A DNA stretch of 52,682 bases from Rhodobacteraceae bacterium WD3A24 (GTDB lineage: Bacteria > Pseudomonadota > Alphaproteobacteria > Rhodobacterales > Rhodobacteraceae): the NCBI GenBank assembly GCA_002967695.1, contig PUHN01000021.1, forward strand, positions 1 through 52,682, given 5' to 3'. The notes beneath the pieces are model-generated. The model was not told where the DNA came from, ran no database searches, and saw only the letters and a list, made by a program, of their open reading frames with translations. The translations under genes and the position numbers were made by a program. Below are positions 22,008 to 32,827 of the stretch, piece after piece (the stretch's first letter is position 1; the number at the start of each line of letters is the position of its first letter).

Positions 22008-24680
22008 ATGCCCAGCCTGAACGACATTCGCAGCACCTTCCTGGATTTCTTCGCCCGCAACGGCCACGAGGTCGTGCCCAGCTCGCCGCTGGTGCCGCGC
22101 AACGATCCCACGCTGATGTTCACCAACGCGGGAATGGTGCAGTTCAAGAACGTCTTCACCGGTGTGGAGCATCGCGACTACAATCGCGCCGCGACCAGCC
22201 AGAAATGCGTGCGCGCCGGGGGCAAGCACAACGATCTCGACAATGTCGGCTATACCGCCCGGCATCACACCTTTTTCGAGATGCTGGGCAATTTCAGCTT
22301 CGGCGACTACTTCAAGGAAGCGGCGATCCCTTACGCATGGGATCTTCTGACCAGGGATTTCGGGCTCGACCCCGACAAGCTGCTGGTCACGATCTACCAC
22401 ACCGACGACGAGGCCGCCGAGCTCTGGCGCAAGGTCGCCGGGCTGCCGGACGAGCGCATCATCCGCATCGCCACCGACGACAATTTCTGGTCGATGGGCG
22501 CAACGGGCCCCTGCGGGCCGTGCTCGGAGATATTCTATGACCACGGCCCTCACATCGCCGGCGGCCCGCCGGGCTCGCCGGACGAGGACGGCGACCGTTT
22601 CGTCGAGATCTGGAACCTCGTCTTCATGCAGTTCGAGCAGTTCGCCGACGGCACGCGCACCGACCTGCCGCACCCGTCGATCGACACCGGCATGGGGCTG
22701 GAGCGCATCGGCGCCCTTCTGCAGGGCAAGCACGACAATTACGACACCGACCTGATGCGCAGCCTGATCGAGGCCAGCGCCCACGCCACCTCGACCGACC
22801 CGGACGGGCCGGGGCGCATCCATCACCGCGTGATCGCCGACCACCTGCGCTCGACCGCGTTCCTGATCGCCGACGGCGTCATGCCGTCGAACGAGGGGCG
22901 CGGCTACGTGCTGCGCCGGATCATGCGCCGCGCGATGCGCCATGCCCACCAGCTCGGCGCGCAGGACCCGCTGATGCACCGGCTGGTGGCGGCGCTGGTT
23001 CAGCAGATGGGCGGGCATTATCCCGAGCTCGGCCGCGCGCAGTCCCTGATCGAGGAGACGCTGCAACTGGAGGAGACGCGCTTTCGCCAGACACTGGCGC
23101 GCGGGCTCCGGCTGCTGGAGGACGAGCTGTCGCGGCTGCCCTCGGACAAGGCGCTGCCGGGCGGCGCGGCCTTCAAGCTGTATGATACCTACGGCTTCCC
23201 GCTGGACCTGACGCAGGACGCCATGCGCGAACACGGCCGCGAGGTGGACGTCGCCGGTTTCGAGGAGGCGATGGCCGAGCAGAAGGCCAAGGCCCGCGCC
23301 GCCTGGGCCGGCTCGGGCGAGACCAAGGAAGCCGCGATCTGGTTCGACCTGGCCGAGCATCACGGCCCGACCGAGTTTCTGGGCTACGACCTCGAGAAGG
23401 CCGAGGGCCAGATCACCGCGCTGGTGCGCGACGGCGCCGAGATCGACGCGGCGAAGGCCGGCGACTCGGTCCAGATCGTGGTCAACCAGACCCCCTTCTA
23501 CGGCGAGGCTGGCGGTCAGGTCGGCGACACGGGCAACCTGCGCAGCGAGACGGGCCGCGCGCGCATCACCGATACGCGCAAGGCGCAGGGCGTCTTCATG
23601 CATTTCGCCGAGGTCGAGGAGGGCGAGCTGGCGCCGGGGCAGGGCGCCGAGCTGGAGGTCGACCACGACCGCCGCACCGCGATCCGCGCCAACCATTCGG
23701 CCACGCATCTTCTGCACGAGGCGCTGCGGCGCGTGCTGGGCGAGCATGTCGCCCAGCGCGGCAGCCTGAACGCGCCCGACCGGCTGCGCTTCGACTTCAG
23801 CCACGCCAAGGCGCTCAGCCCCGAGGAGCTGCGCGAGGTCGAGCAGGAGGTCAACGCCTTCATCCGGCAGGACAGCGCCGTCGTCACCCGCATCATGACC
23901 CCCGACGAGGCCGAGGCGCTGGGCGCTCTGGCGCTGTTCGGGGAGAAATACGGCGACGAGGTGCGCGTGGTCTCCATGGGCCGTCTCGAAGGCTCGGGCA
24001 AGGGCGTGGACGGGGATACCTACAGCATCGAGCTGTGCGGCGGCACCCATGTGGCCCGCACCGGCGAAATCGGCATGTGCATCCTGACCGGCGATAGCGC
24101 CTCCTCGTCCGGCGTGCGCCGGATCGAGGCGCTGACCGGGCAGGCGGCGCTGGAGCATGTGGAGCGCCAGACCGATCAGATCGCCGAGCTGGCCGGCGTT
24201 ATCAAGGCGCATCCCTCGGATCTGGCCGCGCGCGTCCGCACGCTGATGGAGGAGCGCCGCGCGCTGCAAAACGAGACCGCACAGCTGCGCCGCGAGCTGG
24301 CCATGGCCGGCGGCGGCGGCGCGGCCGAGGGCCCCGAGACGGTCGAGGTGGGCGGCGTGACCTTCGCCGCGCAAGTGCTGTCGGGCGTCGCCGGCAAGGA
24401 GCTGCCGGGGCTGATCGACGCGCTCAAGGAAAAGCTGGGCTCGGGCGCGGCGCTGGTGATTGCCGATGCCGGTGGCAAAGCCGCCGTGGCCGCGGGTGTG
24501 ACCGACGATCTGACCGGCCGGATTTCGGCGGTGGACATGGTGCGCGCGGCGACGCCCGCGCTGGGCGGCAAGGGCGGCGGCGGACGGCCCGATATGGCGC
24601 AGGGCGGCGGGGCCGATCCGTCGCACGCCGCCGAGGCGATCGAGGCCGTCAAGGCCGTCATAGCGGGAGGAGAGAAATGA
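22008..24680 (+). CDS. alaS: Alanyl-tRNA synthetase
   Basis: The 890-aa class II synthetase charges tRNA-Ala. The N-terminal catalytic domain has [17 protein letters not shown] and the class II motif 2 region. The editing domain has [12 protein letters not shown] (HxxxH zinc site) and [13 protein letters not shown] (cysteine and histidine zinc ligands). The C-terminal C-Ala region includes a glycine-rich [16 protein letters not shown] segment. The start at 22008 gives the canonical N-terminus [15 protein letters not shown]. The stop overlaps the next gene by four bases. Confidence 0.97.
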   Translation: MPSLNDIRSTFLDFFARNGHEVVPSSPLVPRNDPTLMFTNAGMVQFKNVFTGVEHRDYNRAATSQKCVRAGGKHNDLDNVGYTARHHTFFEMLGNFSFGDYFKEAAIPYAWDLLTRDFGLDPDKLLVTIYHTDDEAAELWRKVAGLPDERIIRIATDDNFWSMGATGPCGPCSEIFYDHGPHIAGGPPGSPDEDGDRFVEIWNLVFMQFEQFADGTRTDLPHPSIDTGMGLERIGALLQGKHDNYDTDLMRSLIEASAHATSTDPDGPGRIHHRVIADHLRSTAFLIADGVMPSNEGRGYVLRRIMRRAMRHAHQLGAQDPLMHRLVAALVQQMGGHYPELGRAQSLIEETLQLEETRFRQTLARGLRLLEDELSRLPSDKALPGGAAFKLYDTYGFPLDLTQDAMREHGREVDVAGFEEAMAEQKAKARAAWAGSGETKEAAIWFDLAEHHGPTEFLGYDLEKAEGQITALVRDGAEIDAAKAGDSVQIVVNQTPFYGEAGGQVGDTGNLRSETGRARITDTRKAQGVFMHFAEVEEGELAPGQGAELEVDHDRRTAIRANHSATHLLHEALRRVLGEHVAQRGSLNAPDRLRFDFSHAKALSPEELREVEQEVNAFIRQDSAVVTRIMTPDEAEALGALALFGEKYGDEVRVVSMGRLEGSGKGVDGDTYSIELCGGTHVARTGEIGMCILTGDSASSSGVRRIEALTGQAALEHVERQTDQIAELAGVIKAHPSDLAARVRTLMEERRALQNETAQLRRELAMAGGGGAAEGPETVEVGGVTFAAQVLSGVAGKELPGLIDALKEKLGSGAALVIADAGGKAAVAAGVTDDLTGRISAVDMVRAATPALGGKGGGGRPDMAQGGGADPSHAAEAIEAVKAVIAGGEK

Positions 24681-24964
24681 GCGCACTCTGGATTGCCCAT
24701 GTCGACGTGACCGACGCCGAGGCCTATGGCAAGTACGCCGAGATCGCGACCGAGGCGATCGCCGCCCATGGCGGCAAGTTTCTGGCGCGCGGCGGGCGCT
24801 ATAAGCAGATGGAGGGGCATGGGCGGCCCCGCAACGTGGTCGCGCGCTTTCCCAGTTTCGAGGATGCCGTGGCCTGCTACAATTCACCGCGTTACCAGGA
24901 GGCGCTGGGCTTCGCCCGCGACGCGGCCGACCGCGATGTGGTGATCGTCGAGGAAAGCGCCTGA
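24677..24964 (+). CDS. DUF1330 family small protein
   Basis: The 95-aa alpha/beta ferredoxin-like fold protein has the usual pattern of DUF1330: an opening beta strand with V-x-D-x-x-x-Y-x-x-Y, the GG-x-F-L-A-R-GG motif in the middle, and F-x-x-x-x-A-x-x-x-Y-x-S-x-x-Y-Q near the C-terminal third. The family's biochemical role is not known. The ATG lies inside the alaS stop (ATGA) behind a GGAGGAGAG stretch, so it is translationally coupled to alaS. Confidence 0.88.
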   Translation: MSALWIAHVDVTDAEAYGKYAEIATEAIAAHGGKFLARGGRYKQMEGHGRPRNVVARFPSFEDAVACYNSPRYQEALGFARDAADRDVVIVEESA

Positions 24965-24974
24965 GGCGCGGCAG

Positions 24975-25805
24975 TCAGCCCGGCCCGGCAGTAGCCGGCG
25001 CGTCCTTGATGCGCGCCCAGACGCGCGCGACCGTCGTGCGGTCGAGGCCGAGGCCCAGCTCCCCGACGAGGAGCGCCTCCAGCCCTTCCGCATCGTCGAT
25101 CTGCGCGCGCTGCTGCGGGCCGTCGGGGGGCTGTCGCGTCACCATGCGGTCGAACAGCCCGATCCGCGTCGCCCCGCGATAGCCGTTGGCCATCAGATGG
25201 TCGGGGAAGGGCATGGCCGGCCAGCGCGCGCACAGGAAGTTGGCCGCAGCGATGTCGTGGTCGAGGACGCGGGTCTCGTCGAAATCATAAAGGGCAAACC
25301 ACTCCGTCCCCCGGCGCATCTCGATGGTGCGTTCGCCGTCCTGCGGACCGCTGGCCGCGCGAAAGGTGCCGTTGGGGCGGGTCTGGGGCTCGGGCGTGTC
25401 GAGGTCGAGCGGCTCGAGCGGACCCGGGCCGCCAAAGCCTGCATCGACCAGAAGGCTCCGCCCCTCCACCGGCACGATCCAGGCCAGATGGCTGCGCGGT
25501 CCACCCTCGGCCGCGCCCAGCCGCACCCGCGCCATGACCCGGCGCGCCTCGAAGCCCAGCGCCTCCAGCGCGAGGCCCAGAAGGGTATTCAACTCGAAGC
25601 AGTAGCCGCCCCGGCGGCACGAGATGATCTTGTCGGCCAGCGCCTGCGGCGAAAGGTCGGGCACCTCGCCCAGCAGCGGCGCGACGGTCTCGAACGGGAT
25701 GGCGCGCAGATGCGCGGCCTGCAATGCGGCCAGCCCCCTTGGCGTGGACTCCACCCGTTCCAGCCCGATCCGGGCGATGAAGGCTGGCAGGTCGATGGCG
25801 CTCAT
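24975..25805 (-). CDS. Arylamine N-acetyltransferase
   Basis: The 276-aa NAT-family enzyme transfers acetyl from acetyl-CoA to aromatic amines or related substrates. The catalytic triad is complete: C69 in RRGGYCFELN, H106 in SHLAW and D121 in LVDAGFGG. The length fits the bacterial family. The start at 25805 is preferred over an in-frame codon 14 positions upstream because that extension lies inside a perfect inverted repeat and the family begins near the DLPAFIARIG motif. A GGGAG eight bases before the ATG would be the ribosome binding site and is itself part of that repeat. It lies 74 bp downstream of typA on the same strand. Confidence 0.9.
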   Translation of the reverse strand: MSAIDLPAFIARIGLERVESTPRGLAALQAAHLRAIPFETVAPLLGEVPDLSPQALADKIISCRRGGYCFELNTLLGLALEALGFEARRVMARVRLGAAEGGPRSHLAWIVPVEGRSLLVDAGFGGPGPLEPLDLDTPEPQTRPNGTFRAASGPQDGERTIEMRRGTEWFALYDFDETRVLDHDIAAANFLCARWPAMPFPDHLMANGYRGATRIGLFDRMVTRQPPDGPQQRAQIDDAEGLEALLVGELGLGLDRTTVARVWARIKDAPATAGPG

Positions 25806-25812
25806 CTGCGGA

Positions 25813-25840
25813 ACTCCCGCGTGGTTTTCCACGCGGGAGT
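25813..25840 (-). repeat. Perfect 12-bp inverted repeat with 4-base loop between typA and the NAT gene
   Basis: Arms ACTCCCGCGTGG (25813-25824) and its exact complement (25829-25840) flank TTTT. In the minus-strand transcript the hairpin contains the GGGAG that would serve as the NAT gene ribosome binding site. A possible extended -10 (TGCTACACT on the minus strand, 25838-25846) overlaps its outer edge. It may be a typA terminator without a U-run, a translational control hairpin or an operator. Confidence 0.6.
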
Positions 25841-25879
25841 GTAGCACAGATTGCCCCGCCGTGCCCGGCCCCGCCGGGC

Positions 25880-27700
<1,821 letters not shown>

Positions 27701-27751
27701 GTCTCTCGTGCCTTGAATGCTGCGTTGCCGCGATAGCCGGAATCGGGCGGA

Positions 27752-27770
27752 AAGGCCAGCCCCCGGCCTT
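27752..27770 (-). terminator. Hairpin between the YitT-family gene and typA
   Basis: The 6-bp stem AAGGCC/GGCCTT with a 7-base GC loop lies 23 bp past the YitT-family stop. On the minus strand it is followed by TTTCC. It is a short but plausible terminator. Confidence 0.4.
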
Positions 27771-27792
27771 CATGGCGGGGGCGGTGCGGCCC

Positions 27793-28395
27793 TCATGTGG
27801 CGATATAGCGGTCGCGACGGTGATTGACGGCGATGATGAGATTGACCACCACCGCCCCGGCGAGCGACCACAACACCATGTGGGGCGCGAGCATCAGAAG
27901 TGCAACCGCGAACAGCGCCGCGTCGAAGCCCAGCTGCACCCAGCCCGCGCGCAGACCGGCGCTCTCCTGCAGCCAGACGGCGAGGATGCCCACGCCGCCT
28001 AGGCTCGCCCCGTGGCGGAACAGCGCCAGCAGGCCCGGCCCCGTCACCACCCCGAACAGCAGCGCCGCGGCCAGCGGGTCGAGCCTGTCGAAACTGACCG
28101 CATGCGGGATCAGCATCGTGAAAAGCGACAGCAGCCCCACCGCCGCAACCGTCTTGAGCGTGAAGCGCCAGCCCATCCGCACGATTCCCAGCGCGTAGAA
28201 GGGCAGATTGAGCACGAAGAAGACCGGCCCGAAGCCCCAGCCCGTGGCATAGGAAATCAGCACCGCGAGTCCGGCGGTCTGCCCCGTCACCAGCCCCGCC
28301 GATGTCAGCAGATGGACGCCGAAGGCGCAGGCGGCGGCGCCGAAGAGCAGGCCCTGCGCATCCTCGAAGGGGGTATGACGGGGGGTCTCGCGCAT
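27793..28395 (-). CDS. YitT family membrane protein
   Basis: The 200-aa protein has about five hydrophobic helices. Near the N-terminus the [20 protein letters not shown] stretch and the following GTAG-like GLAVL segment match YitT/DUF161 proteins, and the [15 protein letters not shown] motif in the middle is also family-typical. The last helix ends in a basic tail ([10 protein letters not shown]). The transported or sensed molecule is unknown. The gene runs between the SMR gene and typA on the same strand. Confidence 0.8.
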   Translation of the reverse strand: MRETPRHTPFEDAQGLLFGAAACAFGVHLLTSAGLVTGQTAGLAVLISYATGWGFGPVFFVLNLPFYALGIVRMGWRFTLKTVAAVGLLSLFTMLIPHAVSFDRLDPLAAALLFGVVTGPGLLALFRHGASLGGVGILAVWLQESAGLRAGWVQLGFDAALFAVALLMLAPHMVLWSLAGAVVVNLIIAVNHRRDRYIAT

Positions 28396-28469
28396 GGGGC
28401 CTCATGCCGGAGCGGCGCGTAAAGATCCAGCCCCCGCCCGGCCGCGGGCCGGTTCGGCGGCGGCCGCGT

Positions 28470-28799
28470 TCAGTGCGGCGTGGTGTCGGAGAATATCTGG
28501 ATGATGGCGATCCCGGCAATGATCAGGGTCATCCCGGCGATCGCGGGCAGATCGAGCCGCTGGCCGAAGACGACATAAGCGATCGCGGCGATGAAGCAGA
28601 TGCCCAGCCCCGACCACATCGCATAGACCACGCCGACCGGCATGTAGCGCAGCGTCAGCGCGAGCAGGTAGAACGAGGCGGCATAGCTGACCACCACCAG
28701 CGTCGAGGGCCAGAGGCGGGTGAACTGCTGGCTGGCCTGCAGCGCGGTGGTGCCGATCGTCTCGAACAGAACGGCGGCGCCGAGAAAGAGCCAGTGCAT
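28470..28799 (-). CDS. Small multidrug resistance (SMR) family transporter
   Basis: The 109-aa protein has four transmembrane helices, the standard SMR size. The proton- and substrate-coupling glutamate is E13 in LFETIGTTAL, equivalent to E14 of EmrE. YAMWSGLG in helix 3 matches the YA(I/V)W(S/A)G motif that includes the glycine hinge. SMR proteins work as antiparallel dimers and export quaternary cations or guanidinium-like compounds; the substrate class is not resolved here. The start at 28799 fits the family N-terminus; upstream in-frame sequence has no SMR similarity. Confidence 0.88.
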   Translation of the reverse strand: MHWLFLGAAVLFETIGTTALQASQQFTRLWPSTLVVVSYAASFYLLALTLRYMPVGVVYAMWSGLGICFIAAIAYVVFGQRLDLPAIAGMTLIIAGIAIIQIFSDTTPH

Positions 28800-28921
28800 C
28801 GCGGCGGTCTCCCTGGCTGGGCGCGTGATGGGCGCATCTGCGTAGCACCCCGCCGCCGCGGAGGCCAGAGCCCGCGCGCGGGGCCGGCCGCCGCGCCGCC
28901 CCGGCAAATCGCGTCCGAATG

Positions 28922-28950
28922 AAAGACGGGCCGCCCCGGCGGGCGGCCCG
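28922..28950 (-). terminator. icd terminator hairpin
   Basis: A 10-bp stem (CGGGCCGCCC and its complement, 28927-28950) with a CGGC loop lies 25 bp beyond the icd stop on the minus strand and is followed by TCTTTC. Confidence 0.65.
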
Positions 28951-28974
28951 ATCCATTGCGCGCGGCCGGTCCGG

Positions 28975-30189
28975 TCAGCCGTTCAGCGCCTTGTTGAGAT
29001 TCTCGTCGATCTTGTCGAGGAAGGCCTGCGTGGTCAGCCATTTCTGATCGGGGCCGACGAGCAGCGCGAGATCCTTGGTCATGTAGCCCGCCTCGACCGT
29101 CTCCACCACGACGCGCTCCAGCGTCTCGGCAAACTCCTTGAGCTTGTCGTTGCCGTCGAGCTTGGCGCGGTGCTTGAGCCCGCCCGTCCAGGCATAGATG
29201 GAGGCGATCGAGTTGGTCGAGGTCTCCTTGCCCTGCTGGTGCTGGCGGTAGTGGCGCGTCACGGTGCCGTGGGCGGCCTCGGATTCGACCACCTTGCCGT
29301 CGGGCGTCATCAGCACGCTGGTCATCAGCCCGAGGCTGCCGAAGCCCTGCGCCACGGTATCGGACTGCACGTCGCCGTCATAGTTCTTGCACGCCCAGAC
29401 ATAGCCGCCCGACCACTTCATCGCCGAGGCGACCATGTCGTCGATCAGGCGGTGTTCATAGGTGATGCCGGCCTTTTCGAACTTGTCCTTGAACTCGGTC
29501 TCGAAGACCTCCTCGAACAGTTCCTGGAAGCGGCCGTCATAGGACTGCAGAATTGTGCTCTTGGTCGAGAGGTAGACCGGCCAGCCCATGTCGAGGCCGT
29601 AATTCATGCTCGCCCGCGCGAAGTCGCGGATCGACTCGTCGAGGTTGTACATCGCCATCGCCACGCCCGAGGACGGCGCGTCGTAGACGTCGTGCTCGAT
29701 CACCTCGCCGTCTTCGCCGACGAACTTGATCGACAGCTTGCCCTTGCCGGGAAAGCGGAAATCGGTCGCGCGGTACTGGTCGCCGAAGGCGTGGCGGCCG
29801 ATCACGATGGGCTTGGTCCAGCCGGGAACAAGCCGGGGCACGTTGCGGCAGATGATCGGCGCGCGGAACACCACGCCGCCAAGGATGTTGCGGATCGTGC
29901 CGTTGGGCGAGCGGTACTTGCGCTTGAGTCCGAACTCTTCCATCCGGCCGTCATCGGGCGTGATCGTCGCGCATTTCACCCCGGCGCCGTACTTCTTGAT
30001 GGCATTGGCCGCGTCCACGGTGACCTGATCGTCGGTGCGGTCGCGCTCCTCGATGCCCAGGTCGTAGTATTTCAGGTCGATGTCGAGATAGGGCAGGATC
30101 AGCTTTTTCTTGATGAAGTCCCAGATGATGCGCGTCATCTCGTCGCCGTCGAGTTCGACGACGGGATTATCTACCTTGATCTTGGCCAT
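28975..30189 (-). CDS. icd: NADP-dependent isocitrate dehydrogenase
   Basis: The 404-aa enzyme oxidatively decarboxylates isocitrate to 2-oxoglutarate in the TCA cycle. The length and the motifs [30 protein letters not shown]-like ([14 protein letters not shown]) and [11 protein letters not shown] identify the eukaryotic-type (type II) homodimeric enzyme common in alphaproteobacteria. The substrate-binding serine and arginine of SPNGTIR are present. An AGGGACCC ribosome-binding stretch precedes the ATG at 30189. Confidence 0.96.
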   Translation of the reverse strand: MAKIKVDNPVVELDGDEMTRIIWDFIKKKLILPYLDIDLKYYDLGIEERDRTDDQVTVDAANAIKKYGAGVKCATITPDDGRMEEFGLKRKYRSPNGTIRNILGGVVFRAPIICRNVPRLVPGWTKPIVIGRHAFGDQYRATDFRFPGKGKLSIKFVGEDGEVIEHDVYDAPSSGVAMAMYNLDESIRDFARASMNYGLDMGWPVYLSTKSTILQSYDGRFQELFEEVFETEFKDKFEKAGITYEHRLIDDMVASAMKWSGGYVWACKNYDGDVQSDTVAQGFGSLGLMTSVLMTPDGKVVESEAAHGTVTRHYRQHQQGKETSTNSIASIYAWTGGLKHRAKLDGNDKLKEFAETLERVVVETVEAGYMTKDLALLVGPDQKWLTTQAFLDKIDENLNKALNG

Positions 30190-30230
30190 GGGTCCCTCCG
30201 GTCCGGCATGCGGGTGAGTCGTTTGGCGCC

Positions 30231-30258
30231 CTCATAGACGATAATGCGGCGGCTGCAA
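30231..30258 (-). promoter_or_regulatory. Candidate icd promoter
   Basis: On the minus strand TTGCAG (30253-30258) and TATGAG (30231-30236) are separated by 16 bp, 42 bp before the icd start. The same TTGCAG -35 form precedes the tRNA gene in this window. Confidence 0.35.
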
Positions 30259-30330
30259 AGGCCGTATGCCGTGGTATACGAATTGCCCGGCCGCATGTGT
30301 ACCGGCGCCGCCCATCCTGGCGCCGCGATG

Positions 30331-30987
30331 CTAGCGGGTGCCTTCGGTCAGCCGGCGGCGAACATACTCGCCGACGATCTCCATGGCGGCGTCCATATGC
30401 TCCGGCTCCTCGAAGAAGTGGCCCGCGCCCTCGACCTGACGATGCGTGATGGTGATGCCCTTCTGCTCCTGCAACTTGGCGACCAGCCCCTCCGTGTCGC
30501 GCGGCGGCGCAACACGGTCGGCCGTCCCGTTGAGGATGAGCCCCGAGGCCGGGCAGGGGGCGAGGAAGGAAAAGTCATACATGTTCGCCGGCGGGGCGAG
30601 CGCGACGAAGCCGGTGATGTCGGGGCGTCGCATCAACAACTGCATCCCGATCCACGCGCCGAACGAGAAACCCGCCACCCAGCAGTGCTTGGCGTTCTGG
30701 TTCATCGACTGGAGATAGTCGAGCGCGGCGGCCGCATCGGCCAGCTCGCCCACGCCCTCGTCATACTCGCCCTGGCTGCGGCCAACGCCGCGGAAGTTGA
30801 AGCGCAGCACCGAAAAACCCAACTCGTGGAAGGCGTAGTGCAGCCGATAGACCACCTTGTTGTTCATCGTCCCCCCGAACTGGGGATGGGGGTGGAGAAT
30901 CAGCGCAATCGGGGCGTCGCGCTCCTTCTGCGGGTGATAACGGCCTTCGAGCCGTCCTTCGGGGCCGGGAAAAATAACCTCGGGCAT
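30331..30987 (-). CDS. Alpha/beta hydrolase (dienelactone hydrolase-like)
   Basis: The 218-aa protein has LHPHPQFGGTMNN (residues about 31-43), the RFNFRGVGRSQG oxyanion region, the nucleophile elbow GFSFGAW with serine in GxSxG, and a C-terminal GAGHFF histidine. The HPHPQFGGTM signature marks a conserved bacterial subfamily of unknown substrate, sometimes annotated as a carboxymethylenebutenolidase-like hydrolase. It is transcribed divergently from the iscR-suf operon and shares the 188-bp region that carries the Iron-Rhodo-box, so iron control of this gene is possible but unproven. Confidence 0.8.
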   Translation of the reverse strand: MPEVIFPGPEGRLEGRYHPQKERDAPIALILHPHPQFGGTMNNKVVYRLHYAFHELGFSVLRFNFRGVGRSQGEYDEGVGELADAAAALDYLQSMNQNAKHCWVAGFSFGAWIGMQLLMRRPDITGFVALAPPANMYDFSFLAPCPASGLILNGTADRVAPPRDTEGLVAKLQEQKGITITHRQVEGAGHFFEEPEHMDAAMEIVGEYVRRRLTEGTR

Positions 30988-31035
30988 GCGAGCGCCTGTC
31001 TTTGTCTGATGTTCGTCTGTCAGGACCGGCGAAAC

Positions 31036-31071
31036 TTGACGAAACCGGTCGGAAAATCTAGAACTATTCTA
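31036..31071 (+). promoter_or_regulatory. suf operon promoter with overlapping Iron-Rhodo-box
   Basis: TTGACG (31036-31041) and TAGAAC (31059-31064) are exactly 17 bp apart. The palindrome TAGAA-CTA-TTCTA (31059-31071) covers the -10. This matches the Iron-Rhodo-box bound by IscR in Rhodobacter sphaeroides, so IscR bound here would block polymerase and repress its own operon. Confidence 0.7.
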
Positions 31072-31175
31072 ATCTGCGGTTGGTGGATCCGTCGGGCATC
31101 GCCGCAGATATGCAGCTCGCGCGCCGGGGTCAATGTTTTTGGCACCAAGCGCGCGAAAACTGGAGGCCGCAGGTC

Positions 31176-31637
31176 GTGAAACTTTCGACGAAAGGGCGCT
31201 ACGCGATGGTCGCGCTGGTCGATTTGGCCGCCGCCGAGCCGGGCGAGCTCGTCTCGCTGTCCGAGATCGCCCGGCGTCAGCATGTCTCGCTGCCCTATCT
31301 CGAACAGCTTTTCGTCAAGCTGCGCCGCGCCGGGCTGGTGGACTCGGTCCGCGGGCCGGGCGGCGGCTACCGGCTTGCGCGCTCAGCCGACGCGATCCGG
31401 GTGTCGGAGGTTCTCGAAGCCGTCGATGAAACCGTCAGCGCCATGCATGCCGGGGCGGGCGCATCAGGGGCGGTGTCGGGGTCGCGGGCCCAGTCGCTGA
31501 CCAACAGGCTGTGGGAGGGGCTGAGCGCGCATGTCTATGTCTTTCTGCATCAGACGCGACTGTCGGACGTGGCAGGTAACGCGCTGAGCCCCTGTCCGGC
31601 GGTTCCGACCCTGTTTCATGTGGTTGACGAGGAATGA
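31176..31637 (+). CDS. iscR: Rrf2-family iron-sulfur regulator IscR, single-cysteine Rhodobacteraceae type
   Basis: The 153-aa Rrf2 protein has its winged helix in residues 1-70 (VSLSEIARRQHVSLPYLEQLFVKL is the recognition region) and the family wing GPGGGY. The segment that carries three cysteine cluster ligands in Escherichia coli IscR reads MHAGAGASGAVSGSRAQSLT here, with no cysteine. The only cysteine is near the C-terminus in LSPCPAVP. Single-cysteine IscR of Rhodobacteraceae has been shown to bind a cluster and repress iron genes through the Iron-Rhodo-box. GTG at 31176 was chosen as start: TGGAGG lies 9 bases upstream and it yields the canonical KLSTKGRYA beginning. It is the first gene of the suf operon. 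Confidence 0.93.
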   Translation: MKLSTKGRYAMVALVDLAAAEPGELVSLSEIARRQHVSLPYLEQLFVKLRRAGLVDSVRGPGGGYRLARSADAIRVSEVLEAVDETVSAMHAGAGASGAVSGSRAQSLTNRLWEGLSAHVYVFLHQTRLSDVAGNALSPCPAVPTLFHVVDEE

Positions 31638-31682
31638 CACAGCGGCCTTCTCGCATACCTGTCCGCACGGGCGGAGGCCGGC

Positions 31683-32729
31683 ATGGCTGAACGCGCCTAT
31701 CTGGACTGGAACGCCACCGCGCCGCTGCGCGCGGAGGCGCGCGAGGCGATGATCGCGGCAATGGATGTCGTCGGCAACCCGTCGGCCGTGCATGCCGAGG
31801 GCCGGGCGGCCCGGGCGCTGGTGGAGAAGGCGCGCGGGCAGCTGGCCGCGGCGCTGGGCGCCGATGGCTGCGATATCGTCTTCACCTCGGGGGCGACCGA
31901 GGCGGCTGCGCTGGCGCTGGCCGGGCGCGGGCTGGTCTGCGCCGAGGTCGAGCACGACGCGGTGCGCGCATGGTGTGCGCCGGACCTCGCGGTCGACGGG
32001 CAGGGCCGGGTGAGCGTGCCGGATCCGGCGCGCGCAGCGCTGCAGGCGGCGAATTCCGAAACCGGGGTCATCCAGGAACTGCCCGAGAGGCTGGCGGTCA
32101 GCGACCTGACCCAGGCCTTCGGGAAGCTGCCGATCGCCTTCAACTGGCTCGGCTGTGAGACGGGCTTCGTCTCGGCGCACAAGCTGGGCGGGCCGAAGGG
32201 CGTGGGTGCGCTGATCCTGCGGCCGGGCCTTGATATCGAGGCGCGCATCCGCGGCGGCGGGCAGGAGATGGGCCGCCGATCGGGCACCGAGAACGTGATC
32301 GGCATCGCCGGTTTCGCGGCGGCGGCCGAGGCAGCGGCGCGCGATCTTGCCGACGGGGTCTGGGAGTCCGTGGCCGAGATTAGAAATATTCTAGAAAAAA
32401 CTCTGGCCGATCGCGCTAAAGAGACTATTTTTGTCGGGAAAGGGGCGGCGCGCCTGCCCAACACCAGTTGCTTCGCCACGCCGGGCTGGAAGGCCGAAAC
32501 GCAGGTGATGCAGATGGATCTGGCAGGCTTCGCCGTCTCGGCGGGGTCGGCCTGCTCATCGGGCAAGCTGCGCACCGGCCGGGTGCCGCTGGCGATGGGG
32601 CTCGCGCCGGAGACGGCCGCCGGGGCGCTGCGCGTCTCGATCGGGCCGGAGACACGCCGGGAGGACGTGCTGCGCTTTGCCGAGGCGTGGCTCGCCCGGC
32701 ACGAGAAGTTCCGCGCGCGGGCGGCCTGA
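31683..32729 (+). CDS. Class I cysteine desulfurase (NifS/IscS-like)
   Basis: The 348-aa PLP enzyme moves sulfur from cysteine to the Suf scaffold or other acceptors. The PLP lysine is K167 in SAHKLGGPKG, the ring-stacking histidine is H91 in EVEHDAV, D141 and Q144 fit the PLP-nitrogen and ring-oxygen contacts, and the persulfide cysteine is C291 in SAGSACSSGK. It is about 50 residues shorter than IscS. Codons around 232-252 are markedly AT-rich compared with the rest of the gene and hold an Iron-Rhodo-box-like palindrome. It lies 45 bp after iscR and 98 bp before sufB. Confidence 0.92.
   Translation: MAERAYLDWNATAPLRAEAREAMIAAMDVVGNPSAVHAEGRAARALVEKARGQLAAALGADGCDIVFTSGATEAAALALAGRGLVCAEVEHDAVRAWCAPDLAVDGQGRVSVPDPARAALQAANSETGVIQELPERLAVSDLTQAFGKLPIAFNWLGCETGFVSAHKLGGPKGVGALILRPGLDIEARIRGGGQEMGRRSGTENVIGIAGFAAAAEAAARDLADGVWESVAEIRNILEKTLADRAKETIFVGKGAARLPNTSCFATPGWKAETQVMQMDLAGFAVSAGSACSSGKLRTGRVPLAMGLAPETAAGALRVSIGPETRREDVLRFAEAWLARHEKFRARAA
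32381..32393 (+). promoter_or_regulatory. Intragenic Iron-Rhodo-box-like palindrome
   Basis: TAGAA-ATA-TTCTA has the same arms and spacing as the operator in front of iscR, but sits inside the desulfurase coding sequence, in an AT-rich stretch at about 32376-32435. No good -35/-10 pair could be assigned next to it. It may be a second IscR site controlling sufB and later genes. Confidence 0.5.
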
Positions 32730-32827
32730 GCGGCCCGCGCCACCGGCGGGGGGGCGCGGCCGGCGCCCGTGAACATCCGGCGGGGTCAAGCGTGCCCCGG
32801 CGAGGGTAACGACGAGAGGATACGAGG

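Noticed and set aside
21624-24887. Very long open frame on the minus strand opposite alaS and the end of recA
   Set aside because: It is the mirror of a highly conserved synthetase gene, with no recognisable domain and no ribosome binding site of note.
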